A stretch of 64,000 nt of DNA from CAJXNP01 sp050305935 (GCA_050305935.1 JBNLGG010000011.1:26127-90126), one strand, 5' to 3'. Shown: positions 52,024 to 61,433, numbered from the stretch's first letter. Translations and numbers: made by a program. The notes: generated from the sequence alone by a model not told the origin.

Positions 52024-53859
52024 TTAAGCGTTTAGCATTTGTTTCACCTTCTCAACAATTTCATCTTTTGTGATAGGTACTCCTTTTATCTTATTGTAGC
52101 CTTCCGCAGGAATCAGGTATTTGTCCCGGATGATTTTTATCAATTGGCCATTGTTTATCTCCGGAATCAAGACTTTGTCAAAATTATGCAGCACTTCGCC
52201 CAGGTTTTTTGGGAAAGGCTTTATATACCTCAAATGCGCGTGGGCTACTTTATAGCCTTGCTCATTCAAATCTCTCACTGCCGATTTTATTCCTCCGAAG
52301 GTAGATCCCCAGCCAAGCACAAGCACATCCCCTTTGTCCGGCCCAATCTCGATATCTTGCTCCGGAATGAAATTCGCAATCTTTTCCACTTTTTCCTCCC
52401 TGATCAACACCATTTTCTGGTGGTTCTCAGGATCGTAGGAAACATTACCGGTTACATTTTCTTTTTCAAGACCCCCTATTCGGTGCTCCAATCCGGGAGA
52501 ACCGGGAACAGCCCAGTTTCTCACTAACCTTTCGTCACGAAGATAAGGCATGAATTTCTCCCCATTCCCTTCTTTTAATTGGGAAACCTTGATTTCCTTC
52601 AAGTCAGACGATTTCGGGAATTTCCATGGTTCAGCGCCATTGGCAATATACCCGTCGCTCAACACCAGAACCGGCGTCATATGCTCCAACGCAATTCGAA
52701 TAGCCTCGTAAGCCACCTCAAAACAGGAAGAAGGTGTGCTAGCCGCAATGACCGGCATAGGGCACTCCCCATTTCTACCGTAGACAGCCTGTAGCAAATC
52801 CGCCTGCTCAGTTTTTGTAGGCAAGCCGGTAGAAGGCCCTGCACGCTGAATGTTGATAATCACTAGTGGTAACTCCAGCATCACCGCCAGCCCCATCGCC
52901 TCCGTCTTTAATGCCAATCCAGGCCCTGATGTACCAGTAACACCGATGTTCCCACCATAAGAAGCTCCAATGGCGGCACAAATGGCCGCGATCTCATCTT
53001 CTGCCTGGTAGGTTTTAATATTAAAATTTTTATGGCTTGCCAATTCATGTAAAATATCTGAAGCAGGCGTAATTGGATAAGTTCCGTAGAAAAGCTCCAG
53101 TCCTGTTTTTGCTGCCCCCGCGATCAATCCCAACGATATAGCTGGGTTACCGTTGATGCTTCGGTAGGTTCCAGGAGACATTTTAGCGGGTTTGACCCGG
53201 TATTTTGACCGGAACGCTTCGGTGATGTCTCCATAATTGTAGCCAGCTTTTAAGGTCCGCACATTGGCATCAAGTACATCCGGCAGCTTCTTGAATTTTC
53301 GCTCAAAAAAGTTGAGGGTATTCTTCGGATCCCTGTCAAACAGCCAATAGATAAACCCCAAAACAAACATGTTTTTTGAACGGTCTTTGTCCCGCATTCC
53401 CAGAGGATTATCTTTCAAAGCTTCACGGGTAAGCTTGGTGACATCTATCTGATACACCTCATAATCATGGAGAATACCATTTTCTAGCGGGTTTTGTTCA
53501 TAACCAGACAATCGTAGATTCTTACCATCAAATCCCGAGGTATTAACTATGATGACACCGCCTTTTTTAATGTTTCTTAAATTCACTTTCAATGCAGCAG
53601 CATTCATGGCCACCAGCACATCACAGGAATCACCCGGAGTAAAAATCTCCGTGCTTCCAAAGTGGATTTGAAATCCCGAAACCCCTGGAAGGGTTCCTTG
53701 CGGAGCCCGAATTTCAGCCGGAAAATCCGGGAAGGTTCCTAAATCATTTCCAAATAAGGCGGTATTGTTTGTGAATTGACTTCCTACCAACTGCATCCCA
53801 TCACCGGAATCACCGGCGAACTTGATGACTACTCTTTCTTTTTCTTCTGTTTTTCTCAT
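52024..53859 (-). CDS. korA: 2-oxoglutarate:ferredoxin oxidoreductase, alpha subunit (fused gamma)
   Basis: A 611-residue subunit. The N-terminal gamma-like domain (KFAGDSGDGMQLVGSQFT, about 10-190) is fused to the alpha domain (PGTYRSINGNPAISLGLIAGA onward), with TYPITPASDILHELA and GTSGPGLALKTEAMGLAVM for pyruvate/2-oxoacid ferredoxin oxidoreductases. The KorA-type fused layout is standard in Bacteroidota. The start ATG 53859 (MRKTEEKERV) is preferred to a TTG at 53865. It is the first gene of the korAB operon. Confidence 0.95.
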   Translation of the reverse strand: MRKTEEKERVVIKFAGDSGDGMQLVGSQFTNNTALFGNDLGTFPDFPAEIRAPQGTLPGVSGFQIHFGSTEIFTPGDSCDVLVAMNAAALKVNLRNIKKGGVIIVNTSGFDGKNLRLSGYEQNPLENGILHDYEVYQIDVTKLTREALKDNPLGMRDKDRSKNMFVLGFIYWLFDRDPKNTLNFFERKFKKLPDVLDANVRTLKAGYNYGDITEAFRSKYRVKPAKMSPGTYRSINGNPAISLGLIAGAAKTGLELFYGTYPITPASDILHELASHKNFNIKTYQAEDEIAAICAAIGASYGGNIGVTGTSGPGLALKTEAMGLAVMLELPLVIINIQRAGPSTGLPTKTEQADLLQAVYGRNGECPMPVIAASTPSSCFEVAYEAIRIALEHMTPVLVLSDGYIANGAEPWKFPKSSDLKEIKVSQLKEGNGEKFMPYLRDERLVRNWAVPGSPGLEHRIGGLEKENVTGNVSYDPENHQKMVLIREEKVEKIANFIPEQDIEIGPDKGDVLVLGWGSTFGGIKSAVRDLNEQGYKVAHAHLRYIKPFPKNLGEVLHNFDKVLIPEINNGQLIKIIRDKYLIPAEGYNKIKGVPITKDEIVEKVKQMLNA

Positions 53860-54086
53860 TAACAATCAGGATTTTACACATCTCCCATCCTGCATATCGT
53901 TCTGTAGTAGCTTTGACCATTTACGAACAAATGGTAATTTGTTTTCAAATGATCATTCAAAATTAGTAAAAGCAAATAAATTAATTAGAATTATTACAAA
54001 TAAGTTAACAAAAGAACTCAAAAATTGATAATCCGTTGTCATTTCGGGTGCATCACCAGAATGCCGGACAAAAGCTTAATATCACA

Positions 54087-54602
54087 ATGGACTCTTTATT
54101 TTATCGTGAATTTATCGACCAGAGTATTTACAGGATGGAAGAAAATACCCCCCGCATAATAAAATGTACGAATCTGCTAACCGAAGCCGAAATTTGGCAA
54201 CGGCCTAATGAGAATTCCAACAGCGTGGGAAATCTGATTTTACACTTGTGCGGCAATATCACCCAATACGTACACTCTTCCCTGGGAAATCGCCCCGACA
54301 CACGCGAAAGGGATGCCGAGTTTATCGCCGATTCAGGTCCTTCAAAAAACATTTTGTTGGGAAAATTGGAACAAGTGGTTGACGAGGCCAATTCAATTAT
54401 TCGCAAAACCCCAATAGATGAATTGCTGCGGCTCAGAAAAGTTCAGGGATTTAGCTTCACCGGAATTGGAATAGTGATCCACGTGGTGGAGCATTATTCG
54501 TACCATACCGGTCAGATTGCTTTTTGGACCAAATTATTGAAAAACAAGGATCTTAGTTTTTACGGTGGGATTAATCTAAACCTCAAAAATGAAATAAAAT
54601 AG
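54087..54602 (+). CDS. DinB/DUF1572-like four-helix protein
   Basis: A 171-residue DinB-fold protein. Histidines placed for a metal site are in LILHLCGNITQYV and in IVIHVVEHYSYHTGQIAFW; DinB-type proteins use three such histidines, often in thiol-dependent reactions. The start ATG 54087 (MDSLFYREF) fits the helix start; an upstream start at 54036 is less likely. It is followed after 78 bases by an AraC regulator. The actual reaction is unknown. Confidence 0.8.
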   Translation: MDSLFYREFIDQSIYRMEENTPRIIKCTNLLTEAEIWQRPNENSNSVGNLILHLCGNITQYVHSSLGNRPDTRERDAEFIADSGPSKNILLGKLEQVVDEANSIIRKTPIDELLRLRKVQGFSFTGIGIVIHVVEHYSYHTGQIAFWTKLLKNKDLSFYGGINLNLKNEIK

Positions 54603-54680
54603 ACAACGATAGATAATTTTCACTAACCTTCTTATCACTTTTTAATTTGTATCGTTTAGCTAAATCACAAATTAACAACT

Positions 54681-55541
54681 ATGCTGATCGACCATAGAAC
54701 AATAAACTTGCATGGAAAGATGCTTTTTGAAAAGGCAATCATCAGGCCTCCCTTCAAAAAACCGCATCCAATGCCTGATGAAGCATGCTTTCTCTATATT
54801 TTGGATGGTCAAAACCAGACTATATCAGAGAATTCTGTAACCTTAGCATCAGAAAGAGAAGCATTATTAATGAAATGTGGATCCTATTATACCCGAATGC
54901 TTCCATCAGACAAAACCGGATTGTATGAGGCTGTGGCAATACATTTTTATCCGGAAGTCATGAAAAAGATATACAAAGATCAATTGCCCTATTTTTTAAA
55001 GATTGAAAATCATGCACAAAGCTTAAACATCACTAAGCTACAATCGGATGAGATGATACAGAAATACATTGAAAATGTTCTTTTTTATTTCAAACACCCT
55101 GAAATCGTCACAGAAGAATTACTGGAACTTAAATTAAAGGAAATTATGGTTCTATTGGGTAATTCCAACAGATCCAAAGAGGTCAGGGAAATTCTCAATT
55201 CTTTGTTCACACCAAGGGCATTTTCATTTAAAGAAGTTATTCACGCGCACATTTTTTCAAACCTCAGTCTGGAAGAATTAGCGGAAATAACCAATTTGAG
55301 TGTTTCATCCTTTAAAAGAGAGTTTAAAAAAATCTATCAGGACTCTCCGGCAAATTATATGAGATCGAAAAGACTTGAAAAAGCTAAAGATCTCTTGCTA
55401 ATGTCTGAGTTAACCATTAGTGAGATAGCGTATGATTGTGGATTTAATGATCTCACAGGATTTTCAAGATCATTTAAAGAAAAATTTGGCGAATCACCTT
55501 CTGAATACAAGATGAGCCAAAATGCCAAACCCTTGAGCTAA
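54681..55541 (+). CDS. AraC-family transcriptional regulator
   Basis: A 286-residue regulator. The C-terminal pair of HTH motifs is clear: LSLEELAEITNLSVSSFKRE and LTISEIAYDCGFNDLTGFSR followed by FKEKFGESPSEYK. The N-terminal 150 residues resemble the sensor part of Bacteroidota AraC proteins without a cupin signature I can trust. It is 69 bases before the SRPBCC gene on the same strand and may regulate it or the DinB gene. Ligand unknown. Confidence 0.9.
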   Translation: MLIDHRTINLHGKMLFEKAIIRPPFKKPHPMPDEACFLYILDGQNQTISENSVTLASEREALLMKCGSYYTRMLPSDKTGLYEAVAIHFYPEVMKKIYKDQLPYFLKIENHAQSLNITKLQSDEMIQKYIENVLFYFKHPEIVTEELLELKLKEIMVLLGNSNRSKEVREILNSLFTPRAFSFKEVIHAHIFSNLSLEELAEITNLSVSSFKREFKKIYQDSPANYMRSKRLEKAKDLLLMSELTISEIAYDCGFNDLTGFSRSFKEKFGESPSEYKMSQNAKPLS

Positions 55542-55610
55542 ATTGTAAAAGCTTCTTCCCTGCTTTACGACATCTTTGTCACATTATTCAACCATAAAAA
55601 ATGTACAAAG

Positions 55611-56036
55611 ATGAAAAAGTCAAATCAAAAAATTTCAATGGAAATTGATGTCACACCGGAGGCAGCCTGGAAGATTATCGGCGCTGTGACAGGCGTTGAC
55701 AAATGGCTCGCACCAGTTACGGCCTGCCGTGTTGAGGGAAATGAACGTTTCTGCTCAACGGAAGAGGGAGAATTTAAAGAGGATATCCTGAAGGTAGATC
55801 ATAATAGCAGGGAGTTTTTATACGCAATTCCTGTTCAACATATGATTCCTGTAAGCAATATCAACGGTAAAATGGCCGTGAAAAATTCTACCAACAGCAC
55901 AGCAATCGTTGAATGGGAATGGTCCTTCGATGTAGAAGATAAAAATGAGCAAATTGCTAAGGACGCCTTTTCGATGATTGGAAACGCTGGAATCAAAGGA
56001 ATCGAAGAGCTGATAAAATCTGAAGTGCCTGCTTAA
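55611..56036 (+). CDS. SRPBCC-fold protein
   Basis: A 141-residue START-like (polyketide cyclase/AHSA1-related) protein: a cavity fold for small hydrophobic ligands. ISMEIDVTPEAAWKIIGAVTG, then the strand VDKWLAPVTACRVEG and the long C-terminal helix FSMIGNAGIKGIEELI are typical. It is directly followed by a terminator, so it ends its transcript, probably with the AraC gene. Function unknown. Confidence 0.85.
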   Translation: MKKSNQKISMEIDVTPEAAWKIIGAVTGVDKWLAPVTACRVEGNERFCSTEEGEFKEDILKVDHNSREFLYAIPVQHMIPVSNINGKMAVKNSTNSTAIVEWEWSFDVEDKNEQIAKDAFSMIGNAGIKGIEELIKSEVPA

Positions 56037-56050
56037 TATCTCCCTTCTGA

Positions 56051-56090
56051 AAAAAGTAATGCTTGGATAATAAGCATTACTTTTTCTTTT
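56051..56090 (+). terminator. Terminator of the SRPBCC gene
   Basis: AAGTAATGCTT (56054-56064) pairs exactly with AAGCATTACTT (56072-56082), with A/T tracts extending the stem, followed by T5CT4. Confidence 0.85.
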
Positions 56091-56153
56091 TGGAACTTTC
56101 CATGATCCAGATTATTATGCAATTGTCTTTTTATTGAAAAATATCGTCGATAA

Positions 56154-56801
56154 ATGAGAAAGTACTTCCTAATATTGATTTTAGTTTATACTGGAATTAA
56201 TTCTCACGCCCAAGATCCTTTTCGATTTGAGGAAGAAGTACAAAACATCACAGAACGGAACAAAAATTTCAACCCTGAAAACCTGATACTTTTCACAGGT
56301 AGTTCAAGTATCCGTTTGTGGAAAGATCTCCAGGAAAGATTTCCGGAAAAGAACATACTCAATACAGGTTTTGGCGGGTCGCACACCAGCGATCTTATTC
56401 ATTATGCTGAAGAATTGATCTTTACGTATAAGCCATCTCAAATTTTTATATATGAAGGTGACAATGACCTATCCAGTGATAAAACCCCTCACCGGGTATT
56501 GAAAGACACTAAAAATTTGGTTCACCTCATACAATCTAAATTGCCTGGGACCCCCATCGTTTTTATCACGCCTAAACCAAGTATCAAACGTTGGGATTTA
56601 AGGGAGAACTATTTGGAGTACATCCAACTATTGGGGAAATATGTAAAAAAAACTCCTCATCTCTCCATGATCAATGTGTGGCCGGTGATGTTAGATTCTA
56701 CACAAACACCGATAAAAGATATTTTTTTAGAGGATAACCTGCACTTGAATAAGAAGGGGTATGATATCTGGACGAAACAAATCGGTCCTGCACTACTCTA
56801 A
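56154..56801 (+). CDS. SGNH/GDSL hydrolase, exported
   Basis: A 215-residue exported hydrolase (signal MRKYFLILILVYTGINSHAQ). Blocks: LFTGSSSIRLW with the nucleophile serine, TGFGGSHTSDL, YEGDNDLSS (the GxND block) and DNLHLNKKGYDIW with catalytic Asp and His. Members act as esterases, often on acetylated sugars or lipids. It sits alone between a terminator and a broken ArsR-like gene. Confidence 0.9.
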   Translation: MRKYFLILILVYTGINSHAQDPFRFEEEVQNITERNKNFNPENLILFTGSSSIRLWKDLQERFPEKNILNTGFGGSHTSDLIHYAEELIFTYKPSQIFIYEGDNDLSSDKTPHRVLKDTKNLVHLIQSKLPGTPIVFITPKPSIKRWDLRENYLEYIQLLGKYVKKTPHLSMINVWPVMLDSTQTPIKDIFLEDNLHLNKKGYDIWTKQIGPALL

Positions 56802-56851
56802 ATCCGGGAAATTAGGCTTAAAATTAGTGCAAGCAAATACTTGCTAAAACG

Positions 56852-56947
56852 ATGGATACAAGAAGGGGTGTATTTCAGGCCATTGCCGATCTCACAAGAA
56901 AAAATATTCTTTCACTTCTTCCGGATCAAAAACTGGCTTGTTTATGA
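56852..56947 (+). pseudogene. Truncated ArsR-type regulator start
   Basis: A 31-codon frame reads MDTRRGVFQAIADLTRKNIL then SLLPDQKLACL and stops; this matches the first helices of ArsR regulators that normally read MDTRRDVFQAIADPTRRAIL. No continuation follows. The usual partner of this type, an SRPBCC/AHSA1 gene, lies upstream at 55611. It is a remnant. Confidence 0.7.
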
Positions 56948-57001
56948 GTTGATTAAGACCTTAAAGAAGATACATTTATGAATTACCAAAAGTCCAAAGT
57001 T

Positions 57002-57034
57002 AACCATCCGAAAGTTTGGAACTTTCGGATGGTT
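57002..57034. repeat. Palindromic repeat, CCGAAAGTT family
   Basis: AACCATCCGAAAGTT (57002-57016), loop TGG, then the exact reverse complement (57020-57034). Same core as 9780-9810 and 61601-61633. Confidence 0.85.
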
Positions 57035-57172
57035 AGGGCGTAGCAATATGCTTTCTAGTGTAATGGTAATGCCAATTTTTCAAACTCTTTGCCATTGTGA
57101 CATTGTTCGCGGGAGAGATTCCACAGAAATGTTTACCAGTGATTAACAACAATAAAATTTGTAGGTTTATAC

Positions 57173-57763
57173 ATGCAAAGTCAATTTACCGCTATCCTAC
57201 GTACTTCTTTCAATATCCCGAAGGAAGAAATGTCCGGATTGGTGGGCATTTCAAGACACCTCTCGATAAAAAAGAACAATTATTTTTTGATGGAGGGCGA
57301 TCCTCCCTATCATCTCGGATTTGTAATGAGGGGCTTGTTCAGGTACTATTATATTGACCGAAAGGGAAATGAATTTACCAAAGGCTTTATGCCCGAACAT
57401 TCCTTCTTAAGTGCGTATGATGCCATCATCGAAAGGCGGCCGTCTTTTTATACCATTGAGGCGCTAGAGGACTCAGAAGTGCTTATGTTCGATTACCTGA
57501 AATGGAAAGAATTGATCTATCCCCATCACGATTGCTGGAAGGAATTTTTGATTAAGCTCATCGAGAAGGGCTACGCAAAAAAAGTAACTCGGGAAAGGGA
57601 ATTTCTCCTTCTGGATGCCGAGGAACGCTACCAATCCTTTATGAAGAATTATCCTGGCCTGGAAAAAAGGGTAAAGCAACATTTGATTGCTTCCTATTTG
57701 GGAATTACCTCGGTGGCATTAAGCAGAGTTAGAAAGAAAATGGGGCTTGTTAACATAGGTTGA
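57173..57763 (+). CDS. Crp/Fnr-family transcriptional regulator
   Basis: A 196-residue cyclic-nucleotide-binding-domain regulator. The domain spans about 20-115 (FLMEGDPPYHLGFVMRGLFRYYY), but the RxS phosphate cassette of cAMP-binding CRP is absent, so it likely senses something else. The C-terminal HTH (IASYLGITSVALSRVRKKM) is short, as in Bacteroidota Crp-like proteins. It is 49 bases before the SDR gene on the same strand. Confidence 0.88.
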   Translation: MQSQFTAILRTSFNIPKEEMSGLVGISRHLSIKKNNYFLMEGDPPYHLGFVMRGLFRYYYIDRKGNEFTKGFMPEHSFLSAYDAIIERRPSFYTIEALEDSEVLMFDYLKWKELIYPHHDCWKEFLIKLIEKGYAKKVTREREFLLLDAEERYQSFMKNYPGLEKRVKQHLIASYLGITSVALSRVRKKMGLVNIG

Positions 57764-57812
57764 TGAAATCACGATTTGCATGATCCTTCTTTACAAATAA
57801 AAAGAAGGACTC

Positions 57813-58550
57813 ATGAAACTAAACAACAAAACCATTCTCATCACCGGCGGAAGCTCCGGAATAGGGCTCGAACTCGCCAGGATACTGACAGAAAAAGGAA
57901 ACCAGGTACTGATCTGCGGCCGTTCCGAAGATAAATTAAAGGAAGCTAAAAAGGCATTGCCCGGAATCAACATCTTCCAATGTGACATCAGCCAAAAAGA
58001 AGGCCGAAATATCCTTGTCAATTGGGTTAAAGAATTGTTTCCCGAATGCAGCGTGCTGATCAACAATGCAGCGATTACACACGCCGCCCATTTCATGGAG
58101 GACGAAATCATACTTGAAAAAGCAGAAGCGGAAATCAATACCAATCTGATGGCTCCTATTGCACTATCAAAACAACTATATCCCGTGCTGGTAAAAAATC
58201 AGGAAGCGGCCATCGTCAATATTACCACGGGGCTCATTTATGCACCGAGGACGATCTATCCCATTTACTGCGCCACAAAGGCAGCCCTGCACTCCTTTAC
58301 TCACGTGCTCCGCGCACAATTAGAAAACACACCGATTAAAATAATAGAAGCAATCATGACGGTCGTGGATACACCCTGGCATATCAACGGCGCGCCAAAA
58401 ATAGCCATCTCCCCACAAAAAGCCGTTGCCGAAATGATCCGGGGAATAGAAAAAGATCAGTTGGAAATCAAAATCCATAAGGTGAAATTGTTAAGTCTGA
58501 TTTCCAGAATCTCCCCAAAACTGGCCTTCAGGATTATAAACCGCCCCTAA
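57813..58550 (+). CDS. Short-chain dehydrogenase/reductase (DltE-like)
   Basis: A 245-residue SDR oxidoreductase: ITGGSSGIGLELA for NAD(P), INNAAITHA, and YCATKAALHSF with the catalytic Tyr and Lys. The later motif VVDTPWHINGAPK fits the classic SDR layout of DltE/YvaG-like proteins. The Crp-like gene upstream may regulate it. Substrate unknown. Confidence 0.88.
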   Translation: MKLNNKTILITGGSSGIGLELARILTEKGNQVLICGRSEDKLKEAKKALPGINIFQCDISQKEGRNILVNWVKELFPECSVLINNAAITHAAHFMEDEIILEKAEAEINTNLMAPIALSKQLYPVLVKNQEAAIVNITTGLIYAPRTIYPIYCATKAALHSFTHVLRAQLENTPIKIIEAIMTVVDTPWHINGAPKIAISPQKAVAEMIRGIEKDQLEIKIHKVKLLSLISRISPKLAFRIINRP

Positions 58551-58731
58551 CCGACAATGTCCATCACGCTGCAACGGTCGCCAAACCTTGGCAATGGTTT
58601 TTATTCCATCCTTTTGATGCTTGACTGTCCTAAATTCATCGCATCACTTCCCGCAAACCATGCGCTTGTCCAGTGATGGGATGAAGAGGGCGTTTCGTTC
58701 CGCCCAGTGGTGGGATGAAGACCCACTCCTC
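58551..58731. other. Intergenic region with short direct repeat
   Basis: No gene seen. CCAGTGATGGGATGAAGA near 58668 and CCAGTGGTGGGATGAAGA near 58703 are near-identical direct copies. Confidence 0.5.
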
Positions 58732-58808
58732 TTCAGTCTTCCAACTCCCGACTTCGGTCATCGGTCATCGGTCATCCGACTTCGGTCTTCGGTCTTCCGA
58801 CTTCCAAC
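58732..58808. repeat. Heptanucleotide tandem array, 11 units
   Basis: Eleven 7-base units in a row: TTCAGTC, TTCCAAC, TCCCGAC, TTCGGTC, ATCGGTC, ATCGGTC, ATCCGAC, TTCGGTC, TTCGGTC, TTCCGAC, TTCCAAC. The consensus is WTCSGWC and the phase is unbroken. It lies 82 bases upstream of the decarboxylase start. Confidence 0.85.
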
Positions 58809-58890
58809 TCTCCTACCCCTCCGCCCTTCGCACACCCCTTGATCCTTCCTCCTTTTTCCCCTATCTTCATTCCTCATCAACACAAACTAA

Positions 58891-60348
58891 ATGGCTACAG
58901 AAAATCCTTACTTCAATCCACAACTAACCCTGTCAAAAGAAGAAATGCAGCGATATGGTTATGAAATTGTTGACCTGATTGTAGAGCATTTTGACCAGTT
59001 AAAAAACCTGAAACCAGTATCCCGCGCATCGAGAAAAGAAATGGATGCCCGCCTGGCAGAGTCAATTCCTCATTCGGGCGACTCCCCCCAAAATGTGCTC
59101 CGCTTTGTGAAGGAAAATGTTCTTCCTTTCACAGACCTCCTCACCCACCCTAATTTTTATGCATTCGCCCCCAGCCCTAATAATTTTATCAGCGCGATGT
59201 CCGACAGCATTGCTACGGCATTTAACATATTTACTGGAGGATGGATAACTTCACCTGGTGGCGCCGAGGTAGAGATCGTCACTGTCAACTGGCTGCTGGA
59301 ATTGGTGGGCTTCCCGGTCAAGGAAGGAGGTGGCATTTTTACCAGCGGGGGCTCCATGGCCAATCTGACGGGATTGACCACGGCCAGGAAAATGAAATGT
59401 GGAGAAGATTTTGAAGAGGCGATCCTTTATATGTCCACACAAACACATTCCTCCAATTACCGGGCAGCAAAGATCATTGGGTTTAAGGAGGACCATATAA
59501 AAATGATTCCGGTAGATGATGATTTTAAAATTGATTTGAAAGCACTAAACGAACAAATCGCGAAGGATAAAAAGAATGGCAAGAATCCTTTCTGTATCCT
59601 TGCAACAGCCGGAACCACCAATACCGGAGCCATCGATCCATTCCTGGAACTCTCAAAAATCTGTAAAGAAGAAAACATGTGGCTGCACGTTGATGGGGCC
59701 TATGGTGGGGCAGCTATCATAAGCGAAAAAGGAAGAAAAGCCCTTAAAGGGCTGGAATTGGCCGACTCACTGACCATTGACCCTCACAAGTGGTTGTTTC
59801 AGCCCTATGAGATTGGCTGCATCCTGGTAAAGGACCACCGACACCTGTCCGGCACTTTTTCAGAAAATCCTGAATATCTACGTGACGTAAAGGGAAATGC
59901 CGATGAAATCAATTTTTACGACCACGGAGTCCAGCTTACCAGAAGGTGCAGGGGGCTTAAATTGTACATGTCGCTGAAAACCTTTGGCATTGACTCTTTT
60001 TCGGCTGCAGTCAGCCACGGGATCGATTTGGCTGAATACCTGGAAAGCTACCTGCAAAAGAATGAAAATTGGGAGATCCTTTCCAGGGCATCCCTGGCCG
60101 TCATTACATTCAGGTATAACCCTGTCAATACAAAATTGAGTAAAGTGGAACTGGACAATCTAAATCAATACCTCTCCAATAGTATCATCCGTTCGCAAAA
60201 AGCCATGATCGTGACCACTATTATTAATGGCTATGTAAGCCTCAGAATGTGTACAGTTAATCCGCGGACGAGAGAGGAAGATGTGACTACAACGGTGGAT
60301 TTATTAGAGGATTATGCAATTAATTATTTGAAGGATTATCCAAAATAA
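58891..60348 (+). CDS. Group II PLP-dependent amino-acid decarboxylase (aromatic L-amino-acid decarboxylase type)
   Basis: A 485-residue decarboxylase. It has PNFYAFAPSPNNFIS, SGGSMANLTGLTTARK, HVDGAYGGAAI with the cofactor-binding Asp, and DPHKWLFQPYEIGCILV with the Schiff-base lysine. The family includes decarboxylases for DOPA, tryptophan, tyrosine and glutamate; the exact substrate cannot be set from sequence alone. It stands as a single gene ending at a bidirectional terminator. Confidence 0.92.
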   Translation: MATENPYFNPQLTLSKEEMQRYGYEIVDLIVEHFDQLKNLKPVSRASRKEMDARLAESIPHSGDSPQNVLRFVKENVLPFTDLLTHPNFYAFAPSPNNFISAMSDSIATAFNIFTGGWITSPGGAEVEIVTVNWLLELVGFPVKEGGGIFTSGGSMANLTGLTTARKMKCGEDFEEAILYMSTQTHSSNYRAAKIIGFKEDHIKMIPVDDDFKIDLKALNEQIAKDKKNGKNPFCILATAGTTNTGAIDPFLELSKICKEENMWLHVDGAYGGAAIISEKGRKALKGLELADSLTIDPHKWLFQPYEIGCILVKDHRHLSGTFSENPEYLRDVKGNADEINFYDHGVQLTRRCRGLKLYMSLKTFGIDSFSAAVSHGIDLAEYLESYLQKNENWEILSRASLAVITFRYNPVNTKLSKVELDNLNQYLSNSIIRSQKAMIVTTIINGYVSLRMCTVNPRTREEDVTTTVDLLEDYAINYLKDYPK

Positions 60349-60349
60349 G

Positions 60350-60385
60350 AAAGCCGTTCGAAAATCTGGTTCCCGAGCGGCTTTT
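60350..60385. terminator. Bidirectional terminator
   Basis: AAGCCGTTCG (60351-60360) and CGAGCGGCTT (60374-60383), one G-T-compatible mismatch, T-run on the plus side. It separates the decarboxylase from the convergent small membrane protein. Confidence 0.75.
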
Positions 60386-60405
60386 CATTCTAGGTTTCTA
60401 ATTTC

Positions 60406-60762
60406 TTAAGCTGGCAATTTCGAGTAGGTGGCGCTACCAAAAGCCAATATCGGAATAAAAATGATCCCCAAGAGTATCAAACCGATTGTAAATCCGACAT
60501 CCTTTCCAAAAGAAAGAGATAAGCGATGTATCACAATGATGCCAATTACAATATTGACAACAGGTATGAGGTACAAAAGAATCCACCAACCCGGCTTGTT
60601 AACAATCTCCAGCAAAACTATTACATTGTAAATTGGGATAATCGCTGCCCAACCTGGTTTCCCTGCTTTTTCAAAGATTTTCCAATAGCAAATAATTATA
60701 AATGCTATAAAAACTAAGTAAAGAATAATGACACCGGTTCCAATGCCTTCGTAAGATTCCAT
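60406..60762 (-). CDS. DUF5684-like small membrane protein
   Basis: A 118-residue protein with four hydrophobic segments (VIILYLVFIAFIIICYW, WAAIIPIYNVIVLLEIV, WWILLYLIPVVNIVIGIIVI, VGFTIGLILLGIIFIPILAF). GKPGWAAIIPIYN followed by NKPGWWILL is the DUF5684 pattern, seen also beside signal peptidase I. Role unknown. Confidence 0.82.
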   Translation of the reverse strand: MESYEGIGTGVIILYLVFIAFIIICYWKIFEKAGKPGWAAIIPIYNVIVLLEIVNKPGWWILLYLIPVVNIVIGIIVIHRLSLSFGKDVGFTIGLILLGIIFIPILAFGSATYSKLPA

Positions 60763-61075
60763 AGTAGTTAGATTTAGGTTAATAATAAACTTAAAGTAAT
60801 ATAGAAATATATTTATTCAGTTTGAAAAATGCAGATAATTTTGTTGGAATTTAATCTAACATTAATCCTGAAATACCTACTTGAATCAACCAAAACAGGG
60901 AGAGAATTTCCCTTTCTCCCTGGTGCTAATTTATTTAATCCAAAATGTTTGCCCACATCCGATATAAACACTATAATTGTAGACCTACTAAATCAATCAA
61001 ACAAGCGAGCACCCCACAATTATTTTCCCTTTTACCTTAACTTTTTAAACTCTTCCTTTTTATCAACCTATTATT
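60763..61075. other. Intergenic region
   Basis: AT-rich; short frames (for example 60829-61128 plus) lack any family signal. I see nothing in it. Confidence 0.4.
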
Positions 61076-61330
61076 TTACCGGTATCTTAATTTCAGCCCA
61101 AAAAGTACAAATATCAATAACAGCGTAAATACATTGGCAAACATGACCGGTCGGTCGTTGATCATGATCCCGTAAATCAGCCACAATGAAACACCCACCA
61201 TAAAAATAAGGATCATCCCAAACGACAGATCCTGGGTAGATTTGGTTTTCCAAGTGCGAATTACCTGCGGCAGAAAGGCAATGGTGGTAAGTATAGCTGC
61301 AATAAAACCGATGGTTTCGATGGTGTTCAT
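61076..61330 (-). CDS. SemiSWEET-family small sugar transporter
   Basis: An 84-residue three-helix protein of the MtN3/PQ-loop class. AFLPQVIRTWKTKSTQDLS holds the PQ motif of helix 1, then GVSLWLIYGIMINDRPV and ANVFTLLLIFVLFG for helices 2 and 3. Such proteins dimerise to form a small sugar pore. Substrate unknown. Confidence 0.88.
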   Translation of the reverse strand: MNTIETIGFIAAILTTIAFLPQVIRTWKTKSTQDLSFGMILIFMVGVSLWLIYGIMINDRPVMFANVFTLLLIFVLFGLKLRYR

Positions 61331-61433
61331 GAGGTAGATTTTTTGAGCCGCAAAAGTAAATATAAAGAGGGATTAACCATCAAATGATTTTTCAAAAACC
61401 CCAACATTCTATGTCAATTTCATTTGTAGGGAT

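Noticed and set aside
54036..54086. Upstream start for the DinB-like gene
   Set aside because: The extra 17 residues are not typical of the fold, and ATG 54087 directly precedes the first helix.
58732..58808. Possible CRISPR or coding repeat
   Set aside because: The unit is 7 bases with no spacers, and no reading frame with a start is maintained; it is a simple tandem repeat.
60829..61128. Plus-strand frame between the DUF5684 and SemiSWEET genes
   Set aside because: It overlaps the antisense SemiSWEET gene and shows no domain.
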